DNA of 64,000 nt from Oceanobacillus damuensis (GTDB taxonomy: Bacteria > Bacillota > Bacilli > Bacillales > Amphibacillaceae). Under the pieces are notes generated by a model, which was given only the letters and a program-made list of their open reading frames with translations, ran no database searches and had not been told where the DNA came from. Positions within the stretch are counted from its first letter, which is position 1. Every line of letters starts with the position of its first letter. A program made the translations under genes and the position numbers. This document shows positions 46,689-55,149 of this stretch, one piece after another. The stretch spans positions 1 to 64,000 of the forward strand of contig NZ_LQNF01000017.1 of NCBI RefSeq assembly GCF_001618145.1, read 5' to 3'.

Positions 46689-47678
46689 GTGAAGATTGGC
46701 TATCGGACAATAAAGACTGCAATAGGTACACCGGTTTCCATCTCGATTGCACAATTATTTGGATTGACAAATTACGTATCAGCAGGAATTTTAACTATCT
46801 TATGCATTCAGCCATCTAGAAAAAGATCCTTTTATAGTGCCTGGCACCGGTTTCTGGCCTGTATGATAGCAAGCGTTTATGCCCTGGTATTTTTTGAACT
46901 TCTTGGTTACCAGCCGCTTGTTCTCGGTCTGATGCTGATCCTGTTTATACCAACGACTGTTTTATTCAAAATTACTCCCGGCATATCCACCAGTTCTGTT
47001 GTAACCTTAAATTTATACAGTTCCTCCAATATCACATTCGCCACATTAATTGACCAGTTTTTATTGATTATTGTAGGAATTGGCACAGGGCTGCTGTTAA
47101 ATTTATATATGCCCAGCCTGGATAAAAATCTTAAAGCGAAGCAGCAGAAACTGGAACATAACTTCAGCGTCATTCTTTACGAGTATTCTCGTTATCTCAG
47201 ATATAAGGATATCAGCTGGAAGGGGAGCGAAATCACCGAAAGCGAGGATATTCTGCAGGAAGCCATCCGTCTGGTGGAAAGAGACAGGGAAAATCACCTT
47301 CTCAGGAATAAACATCCATATCGGGATTACTTCAGAATGCGCGCCACCCAATTAGAGTTGTTCAAGAAAATGCTTCCTCTCGTTACGAATTTGCCAAACA
47401 CAAATTTAATCTCTGAGAAAATTGCGGATTTCTTTGAAAAATTATCCAACTCCGTTCATCCTGGAAATACAGCTGTAATATTTCTTGATGAATTAAAGGA
47501 ACTGCGAAAAGAATTTAATCAGGTAGATTTGCCGACCACTCAGGAAGAATTTGAAACAAGAGCGAATCTATTTCAGCTGTTGCATGAAATGGAAGATTAT
47601 TTATTGATAAAAAAGAAGTTTAAAGACAGTGATGTTAAACATTCTAAAAGTAAAAAACAAATAAAGACTGGTTCCTGA
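46689..47678 (+). CDS. yqjA: Aromatic acid exporter family membrane protein YqjA
   Basis: This 329-residue protein has four to five N-terminal membrane helices (to about residue 135, including IGTPVSISIAQLFGLTNYVSAGILTILC) and a long soluble helical C-terminal domain. It resembles the DUF939/aromatic-acid exporter (FUSC-like) family, matching YqjA of B. subtilis in length. The substrate is unknown. GTG 46689 follows AAGGGGATATAGAA and lies beyond the brxB terminator; a longer frame from 46638 would start inside that hairpin. Confidence 0.85.
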   Translation: MKIGYRTIKTAIGTPVSISIAQLFGLTNYVSAGILTILCIQPSRKRSFYSAWHRFLACMIASVYALVFFELLGYQPLVLGLMLILFIPTTVLFKITPGISTSSVVTLNLYSSSNITFATLIDQFLLIIVGIGTGLLLNLYMPSLDKNLKAKQQKLEHNFSVILYEYSRYLRYKDISWKGSEITESEDILQEAIRLVERDRENHLLRNKHPYRDYFRMRATQLELFKKMLPLVTNLPNTNLISEKIADFFEKLSNSVHPGNTAVIFLDELKELRKEFNQVDLPTTQEEFETRANLFQLLHEMEDYLLIKKKFKDSDVKHSKSKKQIKTGS

Positions 47679-47695
47679 ATCGACCAGTCTTTATT
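47660..47695. terminator. Bidirectional terminator yqjA/prli42
   Basis: AATAAAGACTGGT pairs perfectly with ACCAGTCTTTATT across a ten-base loop. It sits between the converging yqjA and the small minus-strand gene. Confidence 0.85.
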
Positions 47696-47718
47696 GTCAA
47701 AGATCATTTTATATTTTA

Positions 47719-47856
47719 TTAAATAAAGAATGCCAACCCATACGTAATGGTAGATAAAAGCATTAAGATAATCATTATATACACAATAATCTTATTTCTG
47801 CGTTCGCGTTTCGAGCGTTTTTTCGGAGCAGATTTGTGATTAACATTCGCAGCCAA
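47719..47856 (-). CDS. prli42: Stressosome-associated small membrane protein Prli42
   Basis: This 45-residue peptide starts at TTG 47856, seven bases after AAGGAGG. It reads a basic N-terminus (MAANVNHKSAPKKRSKRERR) then NKIIVYIMIILMLLST and ITYGLAFFI, a single membrane helix. The pattern basic-IIVYxMxxxMLxST-GLxFF(I/L) is that of Prli42, the miniprotein that anchors the stressosome to the membrane in Listeria and has homologues in Bacilli. The assignment rests on this pattern from memory. The role here is inferred, and stressosome genes are not in the window. Confidence 0.75.
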   Translation of the reverse strand: MAANVNHKSAPKKRSKRERRNKIIVYIMIILMLLSTITYGLAFFI

Positions 47857-47987
47857 AACAGGTCCTCCTTTGTACACAATACTTATAGTTCATTCTATCG
47901 TGAAAATTAGTTCTGGACAAGTGTTAAAAAAAGATTGAAAATAGAATTAATATAAAAATTTTAAATTAAACAGAGGGGGTAAGAAAA

Positions 47988-49634
47988 ATGAGCGAAAATA
48001 AGCTGCATTCATCGGAAAAGGTACAATACGAAACTTCCGTATCCAAAATATTAAAGCGCTTTCCCGAAAGACAGCAGCCATTTACTACTTCTTCCGATAT
48101 TGAAGTAAAACGCTTATATGATGCAGACAGTGCTGAAAGCAAATCAAGTTATCCAGGTCAGTATCCATATACTCGAGGTATCCAGCCGACGATGTATCGG
48201 AGCAGATTCTGGACAATGCGACAATATGCCGGGTTCGGTTCTGCGGCTGAGACAAATAAGCGATTTCGATATTTGCTTGAACAGGGTCAAACAGGTCTGT
48301 CGGTTGCTTTTGATCTACCCACTCAAATCGGCTATGATTCGGATGACATAATGTCAGAGGGAGAGGTCGGCAAGGTAGGAGTGGCTATAGATACATTAAA
48401 GGATATGGAACGGCTTCTTGACCAAATTCCCCTTGATAAGGTCAGTACTTCGATGACCATCAATGCTCCAGCTTCCGTTTTGCTATGCATGTATATTGCA
48501 GTTGGTGAAAAACAGGGCGTCCCATTGGAAAAGCTTACAGGGACAATACAGAACGATATCTTAAAAGAATACATTGCTAGAGGGACCTATATTTTCCCAC
48601 CGAAGCCATCCATGCGATTAATCACTAATATATTTGAATACTGCCAAAAATTTGTACCTAAATTCAACACAATCAGTATATCGGGGTATCATATCAGGGA
48701 AGCCGGTTCAAACGCTGTTCAGGAAGCAGCGTTCACAATAGCTAATGGTATTGCCTATGTCGATGCGGCGATTGAATCCGGCCTTGATGTCGATTCTTTC
48801 GCTCCAAGACTCGCATTCTTTTTCAATGCACACAACAACTTTTTTGAGGAAGTGGCAAAATTCCGTGCTTCCAGAAGAATATGGGCAAAAATTATGAAAG
48901 AACATTATCAGGCAAAAGATCCAAAGAGCTGGAAACTGAGATTCCATACCCAAACTGGCGGTTCCACACTGACTGCCCAGCAACCCGATAACAATATTGT
49001 TCGGGTTACATTGCAGGCTTTAGCTGCAGTCATGGGAGGTACCCAAAGTCTGCACACAAATTCACGTGATGAAGCATTATCATTGCCGACTGAGGATTCT
49101 GCGAGAATAGCCTTGCGAACGCAGCAGATCATTGCACATGAGAGTGGAGTTGCTGATACGATTGATCCATTAGGCGGTTCCTATTATGTAGAAGCATTAA
49201 CAGATGAAATGGAAGAAAAAATAAATGAATATCTGGAGCAAATTAAAGAGATTGGCGGCGCCGTGCAAGCGGTAGAAGAAGGCTACATGCAACGCGAAAT
49301 ACACCAAAATGCTTACGAGATACAAAAACGGATTGAGAAAGAGGAAGAGATTATTGTCGGCCTAAACAAGTTCAAGCTGGATGAAGAAGTAAACCCAGAT
49401 TTGTTAAAAGTCGATGAGGCACTTGAAAAAGCTCAGATTGAATCATTACAGTCCATTCGTAAAGAACGTGATCAGAAGGCTGTGGACAAGGCACTATCTG
49501 CACTAAAAGAAAATGCAAAGACTCCGGATGCCAATTTGATTCCCAATATTTTGGATGCTGTTAGGGTTTATGCATCCGTAGGGGAAATCTGTAATGTTTT
49601 ACGGGAAGAGTTTGGAGAATATACAGGTCTATAA
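47988..49634 (+). CDS. Methylmalonyl-CoA mutase large subunit
   Basis: This 548-residue protein is the TIM-barrel substrate domain of a B12-dependent acyl-CoA mutase, without the B12-binding domain. RQYAGF carries Y80, ARGTYIFPP carries R198 and SGYHIREAG carries H235. These correspond, with a constant offset of nine, to Y89, R207 and H244 of Propionibacterium methylmalonyl-CoA mutase. Isobutyryl-CoA mutases have Phe and Gln at the first two positions. So the substrate is probably methylmalonyl-CoA, giving succinyl-CoA. The B12 domain is supplied by the next gene, 11 bases downstream. GAGGGGGTAAGAAAA precedes the ATG. Confidence 0.92.
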   Translation: MSENKLHSSEKVQYETSVSKILKRFPERQQPFTTSSDIEVKRLYDADSAESKSSYPGQYPYTRGIQPTMYRSRFWTMRQYAGFGSAAETNKRFRYLLEQGQTGLSVAFDLPTQIGYDSDDIMSEGEVGKVGVAIDTLKDMERLLDQIPLDKVSTSMTINAPASVLLCMYIAVGEKQGVPLEKLTGTIQNDILKEYIARGTYIFPPKPSMRLITNIFEYCQKFVPKFNTISISGYHIREAGSNAVQEAAFTIANGIAYVDAAIESGLDVDSFAPRLAFFFNAHNNFFEEVAKFRASRRIWAKIMKEHYQAKDPKSWKLRFHTQTGGSTLTAQQPDNNIVRVTLQALAAVMGGTQSLHTNSRDEALSLPTEDSARIALRTQQIIAHESGVADTIDPLGGSYYVEALTDEMEEKINEYLEQIKEIGGAVQAVEEGYMQREIHQNAYEIQKRIEKEEEIIVGLNKFKLDEEVNPDLLKVDEALEKAQIESLQSIRKERDQKAVDKALSALKENAKTPDANLIPNILDAVRVYASVGEICNVLREEFGEYTGL

Positions 49635-49645
49635 AGGGGGACAAT

Positions 49646-50470
49646 ATGGTGAGAAAAATACGCGTACTTGTAGCGAAACCAGGTTTGGATGGACATGATC
49701 GGGGGGCATTGATAATTGCCCAGGCACTCAGAGACCATGGCATGGAAGTCATTTATACAGGATTGCGTCAATCACCCGCACAAATTGCCCAGGCGGCCGT
49801 ACAGGAGGATGTGGACGTCATTGGACTTTCCTCCTTGTCGGGAGCTCATCGCACATTGTTTCCAAAGGTGCTTGAGGAGCTGAAACACCGTGATGCCATC
49901 GACATACCTGTTATAGGTGGTGGCGTCATTCCTAGTGAGGATATTCCTTATCTGATCGATCAGGGAATCAGAAAAATATTTACTAGTGGTTCATCAACGG
50001 AAGTTTTGGCCGATTATATTCAGGAACTTATTGACCCTAAAACAAAACCGATTGAAAAACCGAAAAAAATCGCCCATATCGGTATTGCAGTCGAAAATAT
50101 AGACAATAGCCTGTCCTTTTATACGGACGCATTAGGACTTGAACTCGAAGCTGTGGAGCAGGTGGAAACAGAAGGGGTTAAGGTTGCCTTTATTAACCTT
50201 GGCGAGTCAAGGTTGGAGCTGTTGGAACCATTGAATGATACCTCGCCAATCAGAAGATTCCTTGATAAGAAAGGGGAAGGTATTCATCATATCGCATTGG
50301 AAGTGGATGACATCAAAACAAGGCTGGAACAACTGATCAAACAAGGCGTAAAGGTAATCAATGAAAAACCGAAACCTGGCGCAAATAATAGCCAAATAGC
50401 ATTCATTCACCCAAAAGCTGCGAGCGGTGTACTATTCGAAATATGTCAGCACGAAAAGAGTGATAATTAA
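49646..50470 (+). CDS. Fusion of mutase B12-binding domain and methylmalonyl-CoA epimerase
   Basis: The first 130 residues are the cobalamin-binding small domain of the mutase, with [18 protein letters not shown] containing the DxHxxG motif (D15, H17), [12 protein letters not shown] and [12 protein letters not shown]. After a short KPKK linker, residues 140-274 are a vicinal-oxygen-chelate methylmalonyl-CoA epimerase, with [33 protein letters not shown] and VLFEIC (His and Glu metal ligands). One 274-residue chain would thus supply both B12 and epimerisation of the 2S ester to the 2R form. AAAGGGGGACAAT precedes ATG 49646. The stop overlaps the pccB start by one base. Confidence 0.9.
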   Translation: MVRKIRVLVAKPGLDGHDRGALIIAQALRDHGMEVIYTGLRQSPAQIAQAAVQEDVDVIGLSSLSGAHRTLFPKVLEELKHRDAIDIPVIGGGVIPSEDIPYLIDQGIRKIFTSGSSTEVLADYIQELIDPKTKPIEKPKKIAHIGIAVENIDNSLSFYTDALGLELEAVEQVETEGVKVAFINLGESRLELLEPLNDTSPIRRFLDKKGEGIHHIALEVDDIKTRLEQLIKQGVKVINEKPKPGANNSQIAFIHPKAASGVLFEICQHEKSDN

Positions 50471-52014
50471 TGGATATGTTCGATAAAATAAATGAATTAT
50501 ACGACAAACGAAGGCAAGTTGAATTAGGCGGCGGCGATAAACGCATTGAAAAGCAGCATGACAAAGGAAAAATGACAGCAAGAGAACGGATTGATTACCT
50601 GCTTGATGCAAGGACTTTTGTGGAATTAAATCCTTTTATTGAAACAAGGGTAACCGATTTTGATATGAGCAATAATGGTAATGGGGAAGGGGTTGTCACC
50701 GGTTACGGCAAAATCAATGGAAAATCGGTTTATTTATTTGCCCAGGACTTTACCGTATATGGTGGGGCATTAGGGGAAATGCACGGTAAAAAAATTGCTG
50801 CTGCCATGGATTTGGCAGCTAAAAATGGTTTTCCTTTTATCGGCTTAAACGATTCAGGAGGAGCAAAAATCCAGGAGGGGGTTTCTTCTTTGGATGGTTA
50901 TGGTCATGTTTTTTACCGCAATTCCATCTATTCGGGCGTCATCCCTCAGATTTCGGTCATTATGGGACCTAGTGCAGGTGGTGCCGTATACTCACCGGCA
51001 ATTACCGACTTTGTCATTATGGTCGAAAAAACTTCCCAGATGTTTATTACGGGACCTAAAGTAATCGAAACCGTAACAGGGGAAAAGATTTCCTCCGAAG
51101 ATCTCGGTGGTGCACATATACATAATTCCAAAAGTGGGAATGCGCACTTTCAGGCAAACTCTGAAGAAGATGCATTGGATACGGTTCGCCAGCTGATTGA
51201 TTATCTTCCTGCAAACCATAACGAAAAATCCGATAAGTTACCATATAAGCCGGAACCTGAATTACGTCCAGAGCTCGCTGATCTCGTGCCATTCAATGCC
51301 ATTAAACCTTACGACGTAAAAAATGTAATCGAGCAAGTAGTAGACAGAGATAGTTTTCTGGAAATTCAACGTAAATTCGCCAAAAATATTGTCGTTGGCT
51401 TCGCCAGAATAAAAGGTGAAACAATCGGTCTAGTGTGCAATCAGCCAAAATACCTTGCGGGCGGACTGGACATCGACTCCAGCGATAAGGCAGCACGTTT
51501 TATCCGCTTCTGTGACTCATTTAATGTACCAATTATTACTTTTGAAGATGTAACTGGATTCTTCCCTGGTGTAAAGCAGGAACATGCGGGTATCATCCGT
51601 CATGGTGCAAAAATCCTTTATGCCTATTCAGAAGCCACTGTACCGAAAATAACGGTTATTACAAGAAAAGCATATGGTGGTGCCTATGTAGCGCTTAACA
51701 GCAAATCCATCGGTGCCGACCTCGTATACGCCTGGCCGAACGCTGAAATAGCCGTCATGGGGCCTGAGGGTGCTGTAAATATAATTTATGCTAAAGAAAT
51801 AGCTGAAAGTGACAATCCGGAACAGTTAAGACAAGAGAAAATTGATACATACCGGGAAAAATTCGCAAACCCTTATGTGGCTGCTGGGCTGGGGATGGTC
51901 GATGATGTGATCGACCCACGGAAAACAAGGATAAAGTTAATCCAGTCTCTCGAGATGCTGCGCAATAAACAGGAGGAGCGTCCAACGAAAAAACACGGAA
52001 ACATCCCACTGTAA
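50470..52014 (+). CDS. Propionyl-CoA carboxylase beta (carboxyltransferase) subunit
   Basis: This 514-residue biotin-dependent carboxyltransferase, YqjD-like, probably forms methylmalonyl-CoA from propionyl-CoA. It has KMTARERIDYLLD at the N-terminus, two crotonase-like domains with GLNDSGGAKIQEGV, IMGPSAGGAVYSPAITD, VTGFFPGVKQEHAGIIRHGAKILYAYSEATVPK and MGPEGAVNIIY. No biotin carboxylase alpha subunit is adjacent, so AccC/AccB may be shared, which is inference. The ATG overlaps the stop of the fusion gene (TAATG). The next gene, yqjE, has its own ribosome site. Confidence 0.9.
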   Translation: MDMFDKINELYDKRRQVELGGGDKRIEKQHDKGKMTARERIDYLLDARTFVELNPFIETRVTDFDMSNNGNGEGVVTGYGKINGKSVYLFAQDFTVYGGALGEMHGKKIAAAMDLAAKNGFPFIGLNDSGGAKIQEGVSSLDGYGHVFYRNSIYSGVIPQISVIMGPSAGGAVYSPAITDFVIMVEKTSQMFITGPKVIETVTGEKISSEDLGGAHIHNSKSGNAHFQANSEEDALDTVRQLIDYLPANHNEKSDKLPYKPEPELRPELADLVPFNAIKPYDVKNVIEQVVDRDSFLEIQRKFAKNIVVGFARIKGETIGLVCNQPKYLAGGLDIDSSDKAARFIRFCDSFNVPIITFEDVTGFFPGVKQEHAGIIRHGAKILYAYSEATVPKITVITRKAYGGAYVALNSKSIGADLVYAWPNAEIAVMGPEGAVNIIYAKEIAESDNPEQLRQEKIDTYREKFANPYVAAGLGMVDDVIDPRKTRIKLIQSLEMLRNKQEERPTKKHGNIPL

Positions 52015-52058
52015 AAAAGACACAACATATAGTAGCCTATATACGGGAGGTTTTTAAA

Positions 52059-53186
52059 TTGACAAACGTTAACCAGGAAAGATTAGTATCAGAATTTATG
52101 GAACTCGTAAAAATCGACTCGGAGACAAAGTTTGAAGCAGAAATTGCTGATGTACTTAAAAAGAAATTTTCAGATTTAGGACTTAACGTATACGAGGATA
52201 ACAGTAAAGAAAAAACCGGACATGGCGCAGGTAATTTGATATGTACACTTCCAGGTAATCTGGAAGGTGCCGATCCAATTTACTTTACATCCCACATGGA
52301 CACTGTAGTACCTGGTAAAGGGATAAAACCTTCCGTAAAAGATGGTATCATTACTTCAGATGGAACAACGATCCTGGGTGCTGACGATAAAGCAGGACTT
52401 TCCGCTATGCTTGAGGCAATCCGCGTTATAAAAGAGAATGGGATCAAGCATGGAGATATTCAATTTGTAATTACTGCAGGTGAAGAATCCGGATTAGTTG
52501 GAGCAAAAGCACTTGACGGGTCACTGATTAACGCTAAATATGGCTACGCACTGGACAGCAACGGAGACGTTGGTGACATTATTGTGGCAGCACCGACACA
52601 GGCCAAAGTATTTGCAGTCGTTAAAGGGAAAACGGCACATGCAGGAGTGGAGCCTGAAAAAGGCGTTTCAGCGATTACACTCGCTGCAAAAGCCATTTCC
52701 AAAATGCCTCTTGGCAGAATCGATGAAGATACAACAGCTAATATCGGCCGGTTCGAAGGTGGAAAACAGACAAATATCGTCGTCGATCATGTTGAAATCA
52801 TTGCTGAGGCTAGATCTCTCGTGCCAGAGAAAATGGAAAAACAAACTGAAAAGATGAAAAACGCTTTCGAACAAACGGCAGAAGCGCATGGCGGGTCTGC
52901 AGATGTAACGATAAAAGTGATGTATCCGGGATATAGTCAAAAAGAGGGCGATCGGGTTGTTGAGGTTGCACGAAAAGCTGCTGGTGCCATCGGCAGGGAG
53001 AGTAAGCTTCTTAAAAGTGGTGGTGGCAGTGACGCAAATGTGATTGCCGGCCTTGGTATCCCTACCGTAAATCTGGCTGTTGGATATGAAGGCATTCACA
53101 CAAAAGACGAGAAAATTGCGGTAAGCGATCTTGTTAAGGTCACTGAGTTAGTAACTGCAATCATAAAAGAAGCAGCAGGATCATAA
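52059..53186 (+). CDS. yqjE: M20 family peptidase T-like protein YqjE
   Basis: This 375-residue zinc aminopeptidase-like protein has metal-binding motifs YFTSHMDTVVPG (His, Asp), GADDKAGLSAML (Asp) and TAGEESGLVGAKAL (Glu pair), and a dimerisation lid in the middle (about 185-285). It resembles tripeptidase T but is the YqjE subgroup; the substrate is not known. It starts at TTG 52059 behind CGGGAGGTTTTTAAA. It is the last gene before a strong terminator. Confidence 0.92.
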   Translation: MTNVNQERLVSEFMELVKIDSETKFEAEIADVLKKKFSDLGLNVYEDNSKEKTGHGAGNLICTLPGNLEGADPIYFTSHMDTVVPGKGIKPSVKDGIITSDGTTILGADDKAGLSAMLEAIRVIKENGIKHGDIQFVITAGEESGLVGAKALDGSLINAKYGYALDSNGDVGDIIVAAPTQAKVFAVVKGKTAHAGVEPEKGVSAITLAAKAISKMPLGRIDEDTTANIGRFEGGKQTNIVVDHVEIIAEARSLVPEKMEKQTEKMKNAFEQTAEAHGGSADVTIKVMYPGYSQKEGDRVVEVARKAAGAIGRESKLLKSGGGSDANVIAGLGIPTVNLAVGYEGIHTKDEKIAVSDLVKVTELVTAIIKEAAGS

Positions 53187-53190
53187 CCCG

Positions 53191-53234
53191 AATACCCGCG
53201 ATAGCGATTGAGCGCTATCGCGGGTATTTCTTTA
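53191..53234 (+). terminator. yqjE terminator
   Basis: AATACCCGCGATAGCG pairs perfectly with CGCTATCGCGGGTATT around a six-base loop, then TCTTTAT follows. Confidence 0.88.
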
Positions 53235-53276
53235 TGTTATAATTGATAAATAAGATACGGAAAGGGTGTAATTTTG

Positions 53277-54530
53277 ATGGGGGCTTCAGAGCGGAAGAAG
53301 GGGCGCGTAATTTTCCATATAGATATGAACTGCTTTTATGCATCTGTGGAAATGGCCTATAATCCGAAGCTGAAAGGAAAACCTTTAGCAATAGCGGGAA
53401 ATCCGGAAGAACGCAAAGGGATTATTGTGACGAGCAGCTATGAGGCAAGAGCAAAAGGAGTCAAGACAACGATGCCGATCTGGCAAGCAAGGAAACTATG
53501 TCCTGAACTGATTGTTATGAAGCCTAACTTTAACCGCTATCGTCAGGCTTCCAAAGAAATCTTTAAGATGCTTTCTGAAATTACCCCATATGTCCAGCCA
53601 GTTTCGATTGATGAAGGTTATATGGATATTACAGATACTGAAAATCTAGGTAACCCATTGGAAATCGCTCAAAACCTACAGCAAAAAATACTCGATGAAT
53701 TGGATATACCTTGCAGTATCGGTATCGCCCCAAATAAATTTTTGGCTAAAATGGCATCCGATATGAAAAAACCATTAGGAATTACGGTATTGAGAAAGAG
53801 AGAAATCGCAAACATCCTCTGGCCATTACCTGTAGGCGAAATGTATGGAGTAGGGGAAAAGACGGCAAAGAAGTTAAATACAATAAACATTCAGACAATC
53901 GGAGATCTGGCAAATAAGGACGTATATGAACTGAAGCAATTACTTGGCATTAATGGCGAAAGATTAAAAAATAGAGCCAACGGGAATGATACGAGACCAG
54001 TGGACCCAGATGCCATCTACGACTTTAAAAGCATTGGAAGTTCACAGACACTTCCAGCGGACACAACAGATTGGGATGAATTAAGCAGTTTAATGAATCT
54101 ATTGGCAGACAATGTCAACAGAAGAATGAAACGAAAGGAAGCAGCTGGAAGAAGTGTCCAAATCACCATTCGATATCACGATCGCAAAACAGTTACAAGG
54201 AGTAAAAAACTTCAAAACTATATAGATGATAAATCAGACATTTTACTGATAGCCAAGGAGCTGCTTCAAAAGCATTGGAATGGGGAACCAGTCCGTCTAT
54301 TGGGTATTACGGTTCAGGATGTCGATGAAAAACGGAACCTTGGGCAGCAGCTCGACATTTTTACTTTCGAAAACGAAGCCAAAAAAGAGAAACTCTATTC
54401 GGCAATCGACTCCCTCTCACAGAAATACGGAAAAAATCCCTTTAAACAATTTAATGAATCGGCCAGAAAAGATTCCGATCAGCCAACAACAAGTTTTCAA
54501 AAGGATTTCCTGGATGACTACAAACGCTAA
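53277..54530 (+). CDS. dinB: DNA polymerase IV (Y family)
   Basis: This 417-residue translesion polymerase bypasses damaged bases with low fidelity. The catalytic palm has HIDMNCFYASVEMAY (Asp) and VSIDEGYMDIT (Asp, Glu), the thumb has GIGVGEK-like MYGVGEKTAKKLNTI, and a little-finger domain follows. QQLDIFTF is a beta-clamp-binding motif. It corresponds to B. subtilis PolY1 (YqjH). ATG 53277 is chosen for the spacing to AAAGGGTG; a TTG one codon upstream is possible. Confidence 0.95.
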   Translation: MGASERKKGRVIFHIDMNCFYASVEMAYNPKLKGKPLAIAGNPEERKGIIVTSSYEARAKGVKTTMPIWQARKLCPELIVMKPNFNRYRQASKEIFKMLSEITPYVQPVSIDEGYMDITDTENLGNPLEIAQNLQQKILDELDIPCSIGIAPNKFLAKMASDMKKPLGITVLRKREIANILWPLPVGEMYGVGEKTAKKLNTINIQTIGDLANKDVYELKQLLGINGERLKNRANGNDTRPVDPDAIYDFKSIGSSQTLPADTTDWDELSSLMNLLADNVNRRMKRKEAAGRSVQITIRYHDRKTVTRSKKLQNYIDDKSDILLIAKELLQKHWNGEPVRLLGITVQDVDEKRNLGQQLDIFTFENEAKKEKLYSAIDSLSQKYGKNPFKQFNESARKDSDQPTTSFQKDFLDDYKR

Positions 54531-54575
54531 TGTCCCACACCATAAAACAATGGCATGGGACATTAGCGTTTATTA
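54525..54575 (+). terminator. dinB terminator
   Basis: CGCTAATGTCCCA pairs with TGGGACATTAGCG, followed by TTTATTATT. The 5' arm contains the dinB stop codon. Confidence 0.85.
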
Positions 54576-54611
54576 TTATATAGCCTATTTTTGTAAACTT
54601 TGTTCATCAGA

Positions 54612-55143
54612 GTTGATATAAAATGCGAAATAACTTCTATTTGTGATAGAGCTTTGGTACGAATAATGGAAGCGAGATACTTCGGCTACCGCTCTGGGAA
54701 ATACACTGCGCTTTTCGCGGGCGGCTGGTGAGCCAACTTGCGCTAAAGCGCTGCGTTGTCTCACCGATGCCTCTGCTCCCGCAGAAGTCTCCGTGTATTT
54801 CCCAGAGCTGGTTAGAGGTTTATTATGTAAAATAACATCATACAGTCCCATTGTCAGGTGAGCTCTTTTTAACTTTTTATAAGAACTCTGAAAGCTAATC
54901 AAATAGCATCGACTGTTCTTGCTTAGAATTCTTTTTCTGAAAAAATTACATACCAGCAGCCCGTATACACGTAGACTCCAGCGGGAGGAAAGGCATAGGT
55001 GAGACCCCGCAGTGCGATAGCACGAGGAGGGCTCACCAGCCGCCCGCGGAAAGCGAAGTGTATACGGGCTGCGGCTGCCGAAGTTACTTGTTACCATCTC
55101 AGAGCTGTGGAAGTTACTTCGTAGTTTACATAAATTATATCAA
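54612..55143. repeat. Composite hairpin repeat with terminal inverted repeats, copy B
   Basis: The 0.53-kb element starts GTTGATATAAAATGCGAAAT and ends with the diverged inverse (GAAGTTACTTCGTAGTTTAC at 55110-55129). The left module (about 54693-54809) is bounded by CTCTGGGAAATACAC and GTGTATTTCCCAGAG. The right module (54957-55072) is bounded by GCAGCCCGTATACA and TGTATACGGGCTGC. It is a homologue of the left one in inverted orientation: its reverse strand reads CGGGCGGCTGGTGAGCCC and GTCTCACCTATGCCT, like the left unit. No gene is seen in it. The layout is MITE-like. Confidence 0.8.
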
Positions 55144-55149
55144 AATGTA

